A stretch of 64,000 nucleotides of DNA from Chthoniobacteraceae bacterium (lineage in GTDB: Bacteria; Verrucomicrobiota; Verrucomicrobiia; Chthoniobacterales; Chthoniobacteraceae), in the NCBI GenBank assembly GCA_028293625.1, contig JAQGOL010000010.1, positions 62,001-126,000 on the forward strand. Reading direction: 5' to 3'. The notes under the pieces were generated by a model. The model worked only from the letters and a program-made list of their open reading frames with translations, did not search any database and was not told the origin of the DNA. Both the position numbers and the translations under genes were made by a program. This document shows, in pieces, positions 19,165 to 29,546 of the stretch (positions within the stretch are counted from its first letter, which is position 1; the number at the start of each line of letters is the position of its first letter).

Positions 19165-20019
19165 ATGAAGATACGACGTTACAAGAGGCTTCGGGGAAAA
19201 GTCGCGTTTCTGGCCGTTGTCATCGGCACGCTTTGTTTTTCAGAAACCGGCAAGGGCGACGTGGCGATCGAGCCGCCCGCGCGGGCCACTCGTTCCTTTG
19301 CTCCGCGGAAAGAGGTAAACTATCGCGAACCCCCGCGCCAATACATCGGGCGCAAGCTCGACAAATGGAGTTTCCAACTCGAGCGCGAGCTCATTGAGCA
19401 GCGGCCCGATGAGGCGGACCAAGTGGTCAAACGACTCGAGGCAAAACTCGAGCAGACACTGCAGCTATTTCCGGCGAATGCCCGCGAGCGCCTGCGGACG
19501 CTTTCGATCTTTGTCATGCTCGGTTCGCAGTCGGCAAATGGCGGGCAAGACAACGGCGCCGAGTATTTCCGGCGAATCGACCCCGACTTTCGTGCGCATC
19601 TTGACCCAAGCTGGCGCAACGTCCTGGTCATTTACTCCGCCTCCAATTACCTCTGGCAGGACGAGCATTGGGCGACGCAGTTGCTCGTGCATGAGTTGAG
19701 CCACGCATGGCATCTCCAGCAGTGGCCCGAAAAGCAGACGGACATTTTTTCCGCGTGGCAGCAGGCAATGGCGGCCGGGCTTTATCACGGCGTAAAAGAC
19801 GTAAACGGCGCGTCACTCGACAAATCTTACGCGGCATTCAATCAGCTTGAATATTTTGCGGAGTTGTCGTGCGCCTATTTCTGGCGAGGCGAATACGAAC
19901 CGTTTGATCGGGAGGCATTACGGCTCTACGACCCGGCCGGCTTTACAATGATCGAAAAAATGTGGGGCGTCCGGATGCCCCCGCCGCCGCCTTCCGCGAG
20001 TGCCGGGCTAAACGAATGA
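19165..20019 (+). CDS. Exported HExxH zinc-metalloprotease-like protein
   Basis: 284 residues from ATG 19165, chosen because a signal peptide follows directly (basic MKIRRYKRLRGK, then hydrophobic VAFLAVVIGTLCF). An upstream ATG at 19126 would add 13 residues that spoil it. The catalytic motif is LLVHELSHAWH with His176, Glu177 and His180. NQLEYFAELSCAYF, about 55 residues later, supplies a likely third ligand (Glu233), a spacing and wording like M34/anthrax lethal-factor-type and related gluzincin proteases. The tail is proline-rich. It is probably periplasmic or secreted; the target is unknown. The stop overlaps the start of the EamA transporter gene (ATGA), so the two are likely co-transcribed. 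It is divergent from the giant kinase with a 140-bp gap. Confidence 0.7.
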   Translation: MKIRRYKRLRGKVAFLAVVIGTLCFSETGKGDVAIEPPARATRSFAPRKEVNYREPPRQYIGRKLDKWSFQLERELIEQRPDEADQVVKRLEAKLEQTLQLFPANARERLRTLSIFVMLGSQSANGGQDNGAEYFRRIDPDFRAHLDPSWRNVLVIYSASNYLWQDEHWATQLLVHELSHAWHLQQWPEKQTDIFSAWQQAMAAGLYHGVKDVNGASLDKSYAAFNQLEYFAELSCAYFWRGEYEPFDREALRLYDPAGFTMIEKMWGVRMPPPPPSASAGLNE

Positions 20020-20885
20020 AATCACGCACCGCACTGGCGAGCCTGCATGCCGCCGTGTTGTTGTTTGGCCTTTCCGGACTGATCGGCAAGGCGGTGGGCA
20101 GTCCCGCGCTGGTTGTTACCTGCCTGCGTTCGCTGGTCGGCGCGGCCGCGTTGACAGTAGTCCTGGCGCTGCGCCATGAGCCGATGCCGGTGGCTTGGCG
20201 CGGCTATTCAGGCCGTTTATTCGCGGGCGGAATTTTGTTGGCCGCGCACTGGTGGGCGTTCTTCGCCTCCATCCAATGCAGCACGGTTTCACTCGCTCTT
20301 CTGACGTATGCAAGCTACCCGCTTTTTGTGACGCTGCTCGGCTGGCTGCTGCTGGGTGAACGGCCGCGGCGCATGGAGGCGCTGGCGTGCGCCTTGGTGA
20401 TCGCGGGCCTTCTCTTTGTGGTGCCAGACTGGCACTTTGGTTCACAAACAGGCATCGCCACGGCGCTCGGCCTTGCCGCCGGTCTTACCTTCGCCATGCT
20501 CACCTTGCTGAACCGCCGAATCCTCAGCGTTGTTCCTTTGGTTCCACTCGTTACCGGGCAAACCGCGGTAGCCGGCTTGGTTCTCCTGCCTCTGACTGCG
20601 GGACAACTCTCATCGATACCCGCGCGCGATTGGGCGTGGCTGATATTGCTTGGCGTTGTTTTTACGGGCCTTGCCCACGGCTTGTTTACCGCCTCACTTC
20701 GAGATGTGCGCGTGGCCGTGGTGGGGGTGGTGGCGGCATTGGAACCGGTCTATGGCATCGCAGCCGCATGGATATTTCTTGGTGAAATCCCTTCCGTGTT
20801 GATGCTCTGCGGAGCGTCGTTGATCATCGGCGCCAGTTGCCTGAGCATCCTGCCAGCGGACACGCGTGGCCGCCGGGGCGTTTGA
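20016..20885 (+). CDS. EamA/DMT-family membrane transporter
   Basis: 289 residues from ATG 20016, which overlaps the previous stop in an ATGA. About ten hydrophobic segments in two repeats give the EamA drug/metabolite transporter layout. The first repeat includes LHAAVLLFGLSGLIGKAV and a conserved loop after the fourth helix (SLALLTYASYPLFVTLLGWL, then LLGERPR). The second has the matching VVAALEPVYGIAAAWIFLGE near the C-terminus. Family members export amino acids, metabolites or drugs across the inner membrane using the proton gradient; the substrate cannot be read here. Starts further upstream are unlikely because they would overlap the protease gene. Confidence 0.88.
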   Translation: MKSRTALASLHAAVLLFGLSGLIGKAVGSPALVVTCLRSLVGAAALTVVLALRHEPMPVAWRGYSGRLFAGGILLAAHWWAFFASIQCSTVSLALLTYASYPLFVTLLGWLLLGERPRRMEALACALVIAGLLFVVPDWHFGSQTGIATALGLAAGLTFAMLTLLNRRILSVVPLVPLVTGQTAVAGLVLLPLTAGQLSSIPARDWAWLILLGVVFTGLAHGLFTASLRDVRVAVVGVVAALEPVYGIAAAWIFLGEIPSVLMLCGASLIIGASCLSILPADTRGRRGV

Positions 20886-20974
20886 GCAACGGCGCTTTCC
20901 ACGCTCTCCAAATGCGGCGCTTGTTAGCCGGATTCGCTCCCTTACAATGCCGTCGCCCTCCACGCATCCGTGTT

Positions 20975-23920
20975 ATGAACCGCTTCCTCCAGCTCCTCTT
21001 CACTCTTTGCGCCGCGTCCGCCTACGGCGCAATTACCATCACAGGTATTGTTGATAAGACAAAGTATGACGCGCCGCGAAGCTTTACAGTTGCAGCCGAT
21101 CCGAATGCCGCGGCCACGCTGGCTACCCTGGATGGCGTGACGACGGCCGTCGGTTCGGCCGTGAACGTCACTGCGTTTGGTTATCATGAACTCAGGGCAG
21201 AAAGCCGCACGGCAGATGGCGCCCTGGTTGATACAAAAACCATCCGTTTTATCGCGCGCGATGCACGCCGCGGTGACACGGAAGATGGCATCCCGCCGCA
21301 CACGCCTTTCCGCACGGTCAATGATGCTCCATCGGCGTTCTCAGGGCTGGCGCTAAAAGTAATCGCCCCGGCCTTCTGGCCCGCCGGATTGCCGGTGCCG
21401 ATCGGGGCCGTGCTCCGCGATGGATCAAACGAAACCGTGCGGCTCAATGGCATTGTCAGCTTTGGGGCGTTTCCTCGGACAACATTGCAGATGCGGCGCG
21501 GCTGGGGCTCGCTGCTCGGCCCCGCGCTGACCGGCTCCGGCCCGTTGAACCTTGCAGCTGCTGTAAACGGGCTTGCCGCAAATCGGACAATGACGCTCGA
21601 AGCAGCGCCGGTATTCACGGACGTCAGCGGCGCCATTGCGGCAAATACCATCTGGCCTGAAAACTCGCGCATTCACATCAGCGGCACGCTGATTATCAAC
21701 ACAGATATCACGCTGAAAATCGGGGCCGGCTCGATCGTCCTCATTTCCACTGGAACCGGCGCGGCGGGCAGCGCGGCGGAGGTCGTGGTAAATGGCACAT
21801 TGCAACTCAACGGCACGGAGGCGAGCCCGGTGGTTTTTGCGCCGAAAACCGCGGGCCAATTCTGGGGTGGGATCGAGTTGCCATCGGCGAAATCATCGGT
21901 GACGGCAACCCATACGATCTTCACCGGCTCGGGCGAGGATGCGACGTGGTTTGACACCCATGGCGGTTACTCCACTCACAAGCCGAATCAGGCGCTTTTC
22001 CTTGTTTCAGGAAGCGGCTCGGGAACAGGCATTGGTGCCCAGATCCATTTGAGTGATTGCTTTTGCTTTGGTCTTGCCGGGCAGGAGATGAACAGCAAAA
22101 CGAATACCTGGATTGATCTCCAGCGCACGCTGATGCAGCGCGCAATTACCTGCGGCGAACTCAACGGCAGCAAGGTCACAATCGACCGGTCGGCGCTGAT
22201 GGAATTCCCAAGCGAGGATCCCGGGTTTGCGGACGCGGACAACGACGCGCTTTACCTCACCAACGGCGACCTTTTGCTCACCAACAATGTGATCGGGTTC
22301 GGCAAGGACGACGGCGTTGATAGCGGCGGCAACGGCGGCGACAATCCCTTTACCGCCGCCGCGGATGTGACCCCTTATTTGTCCCAAGGCAACTGGTATG
22401 AAGGGACATTTCACGAGGGCAATTCGCTTTCCGGCACACGGAACGTCACATTCAGCGGATGCGTCTTCTTAAACTGCGGGCAAGGCGTTGAAGCTGGCTA
22501 CAGCGCGAACGCCACAGGAGACGGACCCAACGCCATTGTCGATGGATGCCTTTTTGCAAGCAATATGGTAGCCGTGCGATGGGGCGACAATTACGGGCCC
22601 GGTTACAACTACAACGCCACGCTGGAAGTAAAGAACTCGCTCCTTCTTAACAGCATTTATCGCGATACTTTCAGCGGGCAGTGGCACCCCACGCAGGCAA
22701 ACGCCTGGATCTATCAGACCACCGCCACCAACTCATTCGGACGGCCTTACTTTAATGTCCACGACAATTACCTTTCATTGCCGGACACAGCACATCATCC
22801 CGCCAACCTGACATGGAATCCGTCAAATCCCGCGCATGCGGCGATGCTGGCGCCGTTCATGCCGGTACCGGGATCGGCGGTGGGCGTTGCGGTCACTTCG
22901 TATGCACCGGCGCAAAGCGATACGGCGCAATATCCCGGCGATTTCACCGTGCGGTTAAGCACGTTTTCCTCACAAGCAGTCAGCGTCAATTGGTCGGTCA
23001 TCGCGAAGTCGAATCCGTTCGGCGATTCGCAGACGGTGCTCGCAACCGGCACCCTCACGTTTGCTCCGGGCGAGACGTTGAAAACAATTGTCGCGCCCAT
23101 CGCAAATGCCAGCTCCTACGGGTTCATTCAGCTGGCGCTCTCCGATGCGGTCAATGGCGAGGTAACGGGCCAGGCATGGTATTTCAAATCGCCCGCAGCT
23201 GACCCGAATCTCATCCCCCGCGGCGCCGGCGGCTGGCGGTACCGCGAGACAAGGAGCGAGCCGCCGACTAACTGGAAGCAGCTCAATTTTGAAGAGCCTG
23301 GCGACTGGCTCCCATGCACGCTTCCGGCTGGCTTCGGCATAAGCGGGGTTGTTTTTGGGACGAATGTCACGCCTGGCCTTTCCACTGATCGCACCCGGGC
23401 TTTTTACTTCCGAAAAAAATTCACGGTCGCCAACCCGGCCGCTATCCGCGGGATTCAGCTCCGGATTCTGCGCGATGACGCGGCGGTTGTCTGGCTGAAC
23501 AATGAGGCCGCGCCTGCCGCGGTCTCTGCCGATGGCACATTCAACCCGCCTTACACTTACGCAATGAGCGGCACGGCCAGCGCGGTGCCGAACTCAACGA
23601 ACACGGCAAATTATCTCACGTTCACCATCCCGGCTTCAAAGCTTGTTGCCGGCGAAAACGTGCTCGCAATCGAAGTGCATCAATCCTCGCTTACCTCAAG
23701 CGATCTGATTCTGGATTGTGAGCTCATCGCGGATTACCCGGCGCCCTTCGAGTTGTATCTGACCCGCGCCGGCTCGCGCCCCCTGCTCTATTGGGCTGAT
23801 CCCGAAACAACTCTTGAGGAAACAACCGACTTAAGCACCTGGACCACTTTGCCAGGCGTGCGGAGTCCGCTGCTGATCGAGCTCCTGGCTCCTAAAAAAT
23901 TCTTCAGGCTGCGCAAATAA
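20975..23920 (+). CDS. Large secreted right-handed beta-helix protein
   Basis: 981 residues from ATG 20975, followed by a clear signal peptide (MNRFLQLLFTLCAASAYG). The first 200 residues look like an immunoglobulin-like or beta-sandwich region. About 210-600 has the repeated short strands, asparagine turns and GxxV-type periodicity of a parallel beta-helix (for example TWIDLQRTLMQRAITCGEL and NGDLLLTNNVIGFGKDDGVD). After a Calx-beta-like stretch there is a jelly-roll-like module (WKQLNFEEPGDWLPCTLP to FYFRKKFTV) and the tail KKFFRLRK, a C-terminal signature common in verrucomicrobial secreted proteins. Similar proteins act on or bind polysaccharides, but no catalytic residues can be assigned. 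An exported structural or carbohydrate-related role is inferred. Confidence 0.75.
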   Translation: MNRFLQLLFTLCAASAYGAITITGIVDKTKYDAPRSFTVAADPNAAATLATLDGVTTAVGSAVNVTAFGYHELRAESRTADGALVDTKTIRFIARDARRGDTEDGIPPHTPFRTVNDAPSAFSGLALKVIAPAFWPAGLPVPIGAVLRDGSNETVRLNGIVSFGAFPRTTLQMRRGWGSLLGPALTGSGPLNLAAAVNGLAANRTMTLEAAPVFTDVSGAIAANTIWPENSRIHISGTLIINTDITLKIGAGSIVLISTGTGAAGSAAEVVVNGTLQLNGTEASPVVFAPKTAGQFWGGIELPSAKSSVTATHTIFTGSGEDATWFDTHGGYSTHKPNQALFLVSGSGSGTGIGAQIHLSDCFCFGLAGQEMNSKTNTWIDLQRTLMQRAITCGELNGSKVTIDRSALMEFPSEDPGFADADNDALYLTNGDLLLTNNVIGFGKDDGVDSGGNGGDNPFTAAADVTPYLSQGNWYEGTFHEGNSLSGTRNVTFSGCVFLNCGQGVEAGYSANATGDGPNAIVDGCLFASNMVAVRWGDNYGPGYNYNATLEVKNSLLLNSIYRDTFSGQWHPTQANAWIYQTTATNSFGRPYFNVHDNYLSLPDTAHHPANLTWNPSNPAHAAMLAPFMPVPGSAVGVAVTSYAPAQSDTAQYPGDFTVRLSTFSSQAVSVNWSVIAKSNPFGDSQTVLATGTLTFAPGETLKTIVAPIANASSYGFIQLALSDAVNGEVTGQAWYFKSPAADPNLIPRGAGGWRYRETRSEPPTNWKQLNFEEPGDWLPCTLPAGFGISGVVFGTNVTPGLSTDRTRAFYFRKKFTVANPAAIRGIQLRILRDDAAVVWLNNEAAPAAVSADGTFNPPYTYAMSGTASAVPNSTNTANYLTFTIPASKLVAGENVLAIEVHQSSLTSSDLILDCELIADYPAPFELYLTRAGSRPLLYWADPETTLEETTDLSTWTTLPGVRSPLLIELLAPKKFFRLRK

Positions 23921-24037
23921 GCTGCCGATAAATTTCCCCGGGCCGTTCCGGCCAAAAGCGGCGGCACCTTCTTTACCCCGGCAGGTGACGGACTTGCAGC
24001 GCATGGAATTCAGCGCGAAAGTCACTGGGGGTCACGC

Positions 24038-27000
24038 ATGAGCGAGTTCTCAGGATACACGACACGCGAGACGATTTGCAAAGCGGGGGATTTTACCCTC
24101 TACCGGGCATCTCGCGGAGAAGAACCGCCGGTTTTGCTGAAGCTGCCCCGTGCCCGGTCCTCGTCCGACCCTGTGATCCGCCGGCTTGAACACGAGTATA
24201 AGATCGCGCATGGACTCGACCCGGCATTGATTGTTTGCCCGCTGGGATTGGAACGGGACGCGGATTGCACTCTCCTGGTGCTCGAAGATGACGGGGCACA
24301 AGTTAGTTTGGCGGACCTTGCCGGCGCTCCGATGGCGATCGAGCAGTTCCTGAAAATCGCCCTTGGGAGCGTCGCGGCGCTGGCGGAAATTCATCGGCAC
24401 AATCTGATACACAAAGATCTCAAGCCGCAAAACATCCTGTTCAACCCTCACACGGGCCAGGTCAGAATCACCGGCTTTGGAATCGCCTCCCGGTTGCCGC
24501 GCGAGCGCCAATCGCCCCAGCCGCCCGAGATCATCGCCGGCACACTGGCTTACATGGCGCCTGAGCAGACCGGGCGCATGAACCGTTCGATTGATTCCCG
24601 CAGCGACCTCTACTCGCTGGGCGTTGCATTTTACGAACTGCTGACAGGCGAGCTTCCGTTTCACGCGGGCGACCCGATGGGATGGGTCCATTGCCATATC
24701 GCACGGCAACCGATTGCGCCCGCCGAATGCAGAACCCAAACACCCGCGCAGATCTCAGCCATTGTTATGAAGCTCTTGGCAAAGATGGCCGAGGAGCGCT
24801 ACCAGACCGTGGCGGGCCTTGAGGTTGATCTCCGGCGTTGCCTGGCGGAGTGGCAATCTTTCGGCCGGATTATTCCGTTCCTGACCGGAGCGCACGATAT
24901 TCCGGACCGTTTGTTCATTCCGGAAAAGCTGTATGGGAGAAAAACCGAGATTGCAGCCTTGCTTGCGATCCTTAACCGGGTTGTCAGCGATGGGACACCG
25001 GAGCTTGTGCTCGTGTCTGGTTACTCCGGGATTGGCAAGTCTTCAGTCGTCCACGAGCTTAACAAGATGTTGGTGCCGTCGCGCGGGATCTTTGCCGCCG
25101 GCAAGTTCGACCAAGATAAACGAGATATCCCTTATGCGACTCTTGGACAAGCGTTTCAAACGCTCGTTTCCCAGATCCTGGCAAAAAGCGAGGAGGAGAT
25201 GGAGTGTTGGAGGGAGAGCCTCCGCGAGGCGGTCGGCCCGAATGGCCAGCTGATCGTCAATCTTATTCCCGAGCTTGAGCTCCTTATTGGAAGTCAGACG
25301 CCCGTTCCTGATCTCCCGGCTCGTGACGCGCAAAACCGCTTCCAGAGAGTGTTCCGGCGCTTCCTAAGCGTATTCGCCCGGCGCGAACATCCCCTCGTCC
25401 TCTTTCTCGATGATCTGCAGTGGCTGGATGTGGCAAGCCTCAGACTCATTGATTATCTTCTTAACCAACCTGAGCTTCGCTACATTCTGATAATCGGCGC
25501 TTACCGGGAGAACGAGGTCAAACCCGGCCATCCTTTGCTGGATACTCTGGATACGATTCGCAAATCCGGGGCTCGCGTCCAGGAGATCGTCATCGGACCG
25601 CTTTCTCCCAAGGATTTGAATCAGCTCGTTGCAGGCGCGCTTCATTGCCGGGAAACCGAAGCCGCACCGCTGGCCCGATTGGTTCACGAGAAGACCGCGG
25701 GCAATCCATTTTTCGCGATCCAGTTTCTAATCGCCCTCTTTGAAGAGCATCTTCTTGAGTTCAATACGGAAACCGCCGCTTGGAAATGGGACCTGGATCG
25801 CATCCATGCCAAAGGGTTGACCGATAACGTCATTGATTTGATGGTAGGAAAACTCAAGCGCCTCCCCCCCGAAACCCAGCAGGCATTGGAGTCGCTTGCT
25901 TGTCTGGGCAACAGCGCCCCGGTCGCCACCCTGGCTATCGCTCATGAGAAATCCGAGGAAGAGATCCACGCGGTGCTCTGGGAAGCTGTTCGCATGGGGC
26001 TGCTGTTTAATCCTGGCAATACCTACAAGTTTCTCCATGACCGGGTGCAGGAGGCGGCTTATTCCCTGATTCCGGAGCAAATGCGAGCGGCGAGGCATCT
26101 GCGGATCGGCCGCCGATTAGTGGCCCGCTTAAACAGAGCGGCGATTGAGGAGGCGGTCTTTGAGATTGTAAACCAGTTCAACCGCAACCTTGAACTCATC
26201 ACCGATAACGGTGAAAAAGAATTGCTGCGCAAGCTCAATTTTTTGGCCGGGAAAAAGGCGAAAGCGGCCATTGCCTATGCCTCGGCACGCTCCTACCTCG
26301 CGCAGTCAATCGCCCTCCTGCCGCAGGAGGCGTGGAGCATGCATTACGAAGAGACCTTCCAGATTCATCTGGAGCGCTCTGAATGCGAATATCTCCTCGG
26401 CAATTTTGAACGGGCGGACGACTTTTTTAATTCGATTCTCGAGAACGCCCGCTCCAATGTTGACCGGGCACGAGTCTACCGACTGCGTCTGCGACTCTAT
26501 GAAGTCTCCGGGCGATACGACGATGGCATGAAGGCCGCATTCGAAGCGCTTGGACTCTTCGGCGTGACATGGCCCAAGTCCGGCAGCGAGATTCAGGCAG
26601 CCTTTGAAGCCGAGCATCAGGAAGTAGCCACCAACCTTCGCGGCCGGCGCATCGCCGGGCTCGTTGATGCGCCGATTGTCAACGACCCCGACATCCTGGC
26701 GATCCTTGGTCTGCTTGTCGACGCAATGCCCTGCGTTTACATTGCACAGTCGGAACTTTTTCCCTTGCTGGCCCTCAAAGCCCTGAACGTCTCCCTCCGC
26801 CACGGCAATGCGGAGGAATCTCCCTTTGCCTACATCTGTTACGGCATGATCCTGGTAGGAACCCTGGGCGATATCCCGTCGGGCTTTCAGTTTTCCGAAC
26901 TGGCGGTCGAACTCAATAAAAGGTTCAACGACATCAAGTTGAAAGGGACGCTCCTCTATATTCATGGGGCCCACATCAATATCTGGTGGCGGCACATTGC

Positions 27001-29497
27001 GACCAGTTCCCCGATCCTTGAGCAAGCGTTTGCCGCCTGCCTAGATGCCGGCAATCTTGTTTATGCCGGCTTTAACGCCTTCCTGAGGGTCTGGCACGCT
27101 GTGGAAAAGGGCGACCCGCTCAAGGAGGTTCTTAAACTCGCCCGTAGATCGAAGGCATTTGCCGCGCAAAGCCACAATGACGTCTCCTACCAGACGATCC
27201 GGCTTGAGGAGCAGTTTGTGGCAGGTTTGATGACAACGCTGCCGGCCCCAATGATGAATTGCAAGGAAGGGCTTTTTGACGAAGCGGAGTCTTTGGCGGT
27301 ACTCACCAAAGCCGCATTTGTCTCCGGAGTCGCCTATTTCCAGATCATGAAGCAGATCACTGCATTCCTCTATGGGCGCTATCCCGAGGCCCTTCGATGG
27401 GCTGTCGAAACAGTGCCAATCCTTCCCTCCATCATGGACTTCATGATCGAGTCCACTTACCACTTCTATCATGCACTGACCTTGAGTGCGCTCCATCCGC
27501 AGCTCCCTCCCGCGCAGCAAAACGAGTCGATGGAGCTTCTTAAGCAAAAACTGCAAAAGCTCGAACGGTGGTCGGATAATTGCGCGGAAAACCATCTAAA
27601 TCGCCACGCCTTGGTCTCGGCCGAAATCGCCCGCCTCCAGGGCCGCGATCTGGACGCCATGCGCCTCTATGATCAAGCCATTCAATCGGCGCGGGTCAAT
27701 GGATTCATCCATCACATGGCCATCGCCAATGAACTCGCCGCCAGGTTCTATTTCGCGCGAAACTTCGAATCCATCGCTCAGACTTATCTCCGCGAGGCAC
27801 GCAGTTGCTACCTGCAATGGGGAGCCGATGGAAAGGTCAGCCAACTTGATCAACTTTACCCATGGCTCCTGGAAAGAAAGCCGCTTGAACTCGATACGAT
27901 TGCCGCCAATCCTGAGCAGTTGGACTTGATGACGGTCATCAAGGCATCCCAGGCAATTTCAAGCGAGATCACCCTGGACGGGCTGGTAAAGACGCTGCTT
28001 CGTATTGTGATCGAAAACGCAGGCGCGCAAAAAGCATTTCTCATCCTGGCCCGCAACGGCGATTTACATCTTGAGGGCGAAGCCAATGCCGGACGCGAAG
28101 AGGTCAAGTTTTTCCCGGTCGGCGCGGTGACTTCTTCTTCGAAACTTCCCCACTCTCTGATCAACTACGTCACGCGAAGCCGCAAAAAAGTAATCCTTGA
28201 AAACGCCGCAGCCGATCCTGTTTTTTCCGGCGACGACTATATAGCGCGGGAGAAACCGAAGTCCGTGTTATGTCTGCCGATCCTCAAACAAGGTTCTTTG
28301 GTTGGCCTCCTTTACCTTGAAAATCGCGCGGCGACAGGCGCGTTTACCCCTCATCGACTTGCCGTACTCGAATTGCTCGCTTCGCAGGCGGCGATTTCTT
28401 TACAGAATGCGACGCTCTACTGTGCCTTGCAGAAAAGCGAGGAACGGCTGCGGGGCATTGTTGATAATACCACCGCGCTGGTTTACTTAAAAGATATTCA
28501 AGGCCGCTACGTCCTGGTTAATCGGCAATATGAGAAGGTATTTCGCGTCACTAACGAGGATGTAAAAAACCGAACTGACTACGATCTCTTTCCGGGAGAG
28601 ATCGCGGACAAGCTCCGAGCGATGGATCACAAAGTAATCGCACTCGGGCAACCGTTGGAATGGGAGGAGGTGACTCCTCAATACGACGGAATGCACACCT
28701 ATATTTCAATCAAATTCCCTCTCTTTGACCATGCCGGGAAGCCGTATGCTGTCTGCGGTATTTCCACCGATATTACCCAGCGCAAGCGAGCCGAGGAAGA
28801 GATTCGCGAGCTCAATACCACGCTGGAGGGGCGGGTGGAAAAGCGCACGGCGGAGCTGCGGAAGTCCCTGGAAAAAGAGGAACTTCTAAGAAAAGAGATC
28901 CATCATCGGGTCAAAAATAATCTACAGGTTATTTCAAGCCTCCTCTTCCTTCAGTCGCTTAATGTCAAAGATCCTCATACGCTGGAGGTGCTCCGGGAAA
29001 GCCAGTCGCGCACCCGATCCATTGCGCTGATTCATGAGAAGCTCTACAAAAGCAGCGACTTAAGGAAGATCGATTTTGCCGGGTATGTCCGGGAGTTGGC
29101 CATCATTTTGTTCGACTCCTATCGGGTCCGAAGCGAGGCCGTACAGCTGAAGGTGCAATCCGAAGGAGTTTACCTCGCGCTCGACGCGGCCATTCCATGC
29201 GGGTTGATTATTAACGAACTCGTATCCAACGCGCTCAAGCATGCCTTTGTAAAAAGGCAAAGAGGCGAAATCGAAATCCATTTCCAGCCTGCTGTTCATG
29301 GCGTTTTCCATCTGGAAGTCCGCGACAACGGCATTGGATTCCCCATCGGTTTTAATCCTGAAAATGCCACCACGCTGGGAGTAAGACTGGTGCGCGATCT
29401 CACCCTGCAATTAAACGGGACTGTCGAGTTTAATAACGACCATGGAGCCGTGGTCCATCTCGCGTTTCAGGAGTCCGATGATGGGGAACCGATATAA
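24038..29497 (+). CDS. Giant multidomain sensor kinase with PAS domain (paralogue of the 13949-19024 gene)
   Basis: 1,819 residues. The protein-kinase-like domain (about 1-270) has Lys35 in VLLKLP and IHKDLKPQN at 124-132, but RITGFGIAS with Gly146 in place of the DFG aspartate. The AAA/STAND ATPase has Walker A GYSGIGKS (328-335) and Walker [14 protein letters not shown] long TPR-like helical region is followed by GAF (about 1295-1460), a PAS_4 domain (about 1467-1590, [19 protein letters not shown]), a coiled coil, HisKA_2 ([10 protein letters not shown], His1622/1623) and HATPase ([19 protein letters not shown]). It matches the architecture of the minus-strand paralogue closely except for the added PAS. 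Such multi-sensor kinases are soluble and integrate several signals; no cognate receiver is adjacent. ATG at 24038 follows GGGGG, a weak ribosome-binding site. Confidence 0.92.
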   Translation: MSEFSGYTTRETICKAGDFTLYRASRGEEPPVLLKLPRARSSSDPVIRRLEHEYKIAHGLDPALIVCPLGLERDADCTLLVLEDDGAQVSLADLAGAPMAIEQFLKIALGSVAALAEIHRHNLIHKDLKPQNILFNPHTGQVRITGFGIASRLPRERQSPQPPEIIAGTLAYMAPEQTGRMNRSIDSRSDLYSLGVAFYELLTGELPFHAGDPMGWVHCHIARQPIAPAECRTQTPAQISAIVMKLLAKMAEERYQTVAGLEVDLRRCLAEWQSFGRIIPFLTGAHDIPDRLFIPEKLYGRKTEIAALLAILNRVVSDGTPELVLVSGYSGIGKSSVVHELNKMLVPSRGIFAAGKFDQDKRDIPYATLGQAFQTLVSQILAKSEEEMECWRESLREAVGPNGQLIVNLIPELELLIGSQTPVPDLPARDAQNRFQRVFRRFLSVFARREHPLVLFLDDLQWLDVASLRLIDYLLNQPELRYILIIGAYRENEVKPGHPLLDTLDTIRKSGARVQEIVIGPLSPKDLNQLVAGALHCRETEAAPLARLVHEKTAGNPFFAIQFLIALFEEHLLEFNTETAAWKWDLDRIHAKGLTDNVIDLMVGKLKRLPPETQQALESLACLGNSAPVATLAIAHEKSEEEIHAVLWEAVRMGLLFNPGNTYKFLHDRVQEAAYSLIPEQMRAARHLRIGRRLVARLNRAAIEEAVFEIVNQFNRNLELITDNGEKELLRKLNFLAGKKAKAAIAYASARSYLAQSIALLPQEAWSMHYEETFQIHLERSECEYLLGNFERADDFFNSILENARSNVDRARVYRLRLRLYEVSGRYDDGMKAAFEALGLFGVTWPKSGSEIQAAFEAEHQEVATNLRGRRIAGLVDAPIVNDPDILAILGLLVDAMPCVYIAQSELFPLLALKALNVSLRHGNAEESPFAYICYGMILVGTLGDIPSGFQFSELAVELNKRFNDIKLKGTLLYIHGAHINIWWRHIATSSPILEQAFAACLDAGNLVYAGFNAFLRVWHAVEKGDPLKEVLKLARRSKAFAAQSHNDVSYQTIRLEEQFVAGLMTTLPAPMMNCKEGLFDEAESLAVLTKAAFVSGVAYFQIMKQITAFLYGRYPEALRWAVETVPILPSIMDFMIESTYHFYHALTLSALHPQLPPAQQNESMELLKQKLQKLERWSDNCAENHLNRHALVSAEIARLQGRDLDAMRLYDQAIQSARVNGFIHHMAIANELAARFYFARNFESIAQTYLREARSCYLQWGADGKVSQLDQLYPWLLERKPLELDTIAANPEQLDLMTVIKASQAISSEITLDGLVKTLLRIVIENAGAQKAFLILARNGDLHLEGEANAGREEVKFFPVGAVTSSSKLPHSLINYVTRSRKKVILENAAADPVFSGDDYIAREKPKSVLCLPILKQGSLVGLLYLENRAATGAFTPHRLAVLELLASQAAISLQNATLYCALQKSEERLRGIVDNTTALVYLKDIQGRYVLVNRQYEKVFRVTNEDVKNRTDYDLFPGEIADKLRAMDHKVIALGQPLEWEEVTPQYDGMHTYISIKFPLFDHAGKPYAVCGISTDITQRKRAEEEIRELNTTLEGRVEKRTAELRKSLEKEELLRKEIHHRVKNNLQVISSLLFLQSLNVKDPHTLEVLRESQSRTRSIALIHEKLYKSSDLRKIDFAGYVRELAIILFDSYRVRSEAVQLKVQSEGVYLALDAAIPCGLIINELVSNALKHAFVKRQRGEIEIHFQPAVHGVFHLEVRDNGIGFPIGFNPENATTLGVRLVRDLTLQLNGTVEFNNDHGAVVHLAFQESDDGEPI

Positions 29498-29546
29498 ATC
29501 CACGGCAACTTCTCAAGGCAGCCGGGGGTTTTCGTAACTCCCTTTG

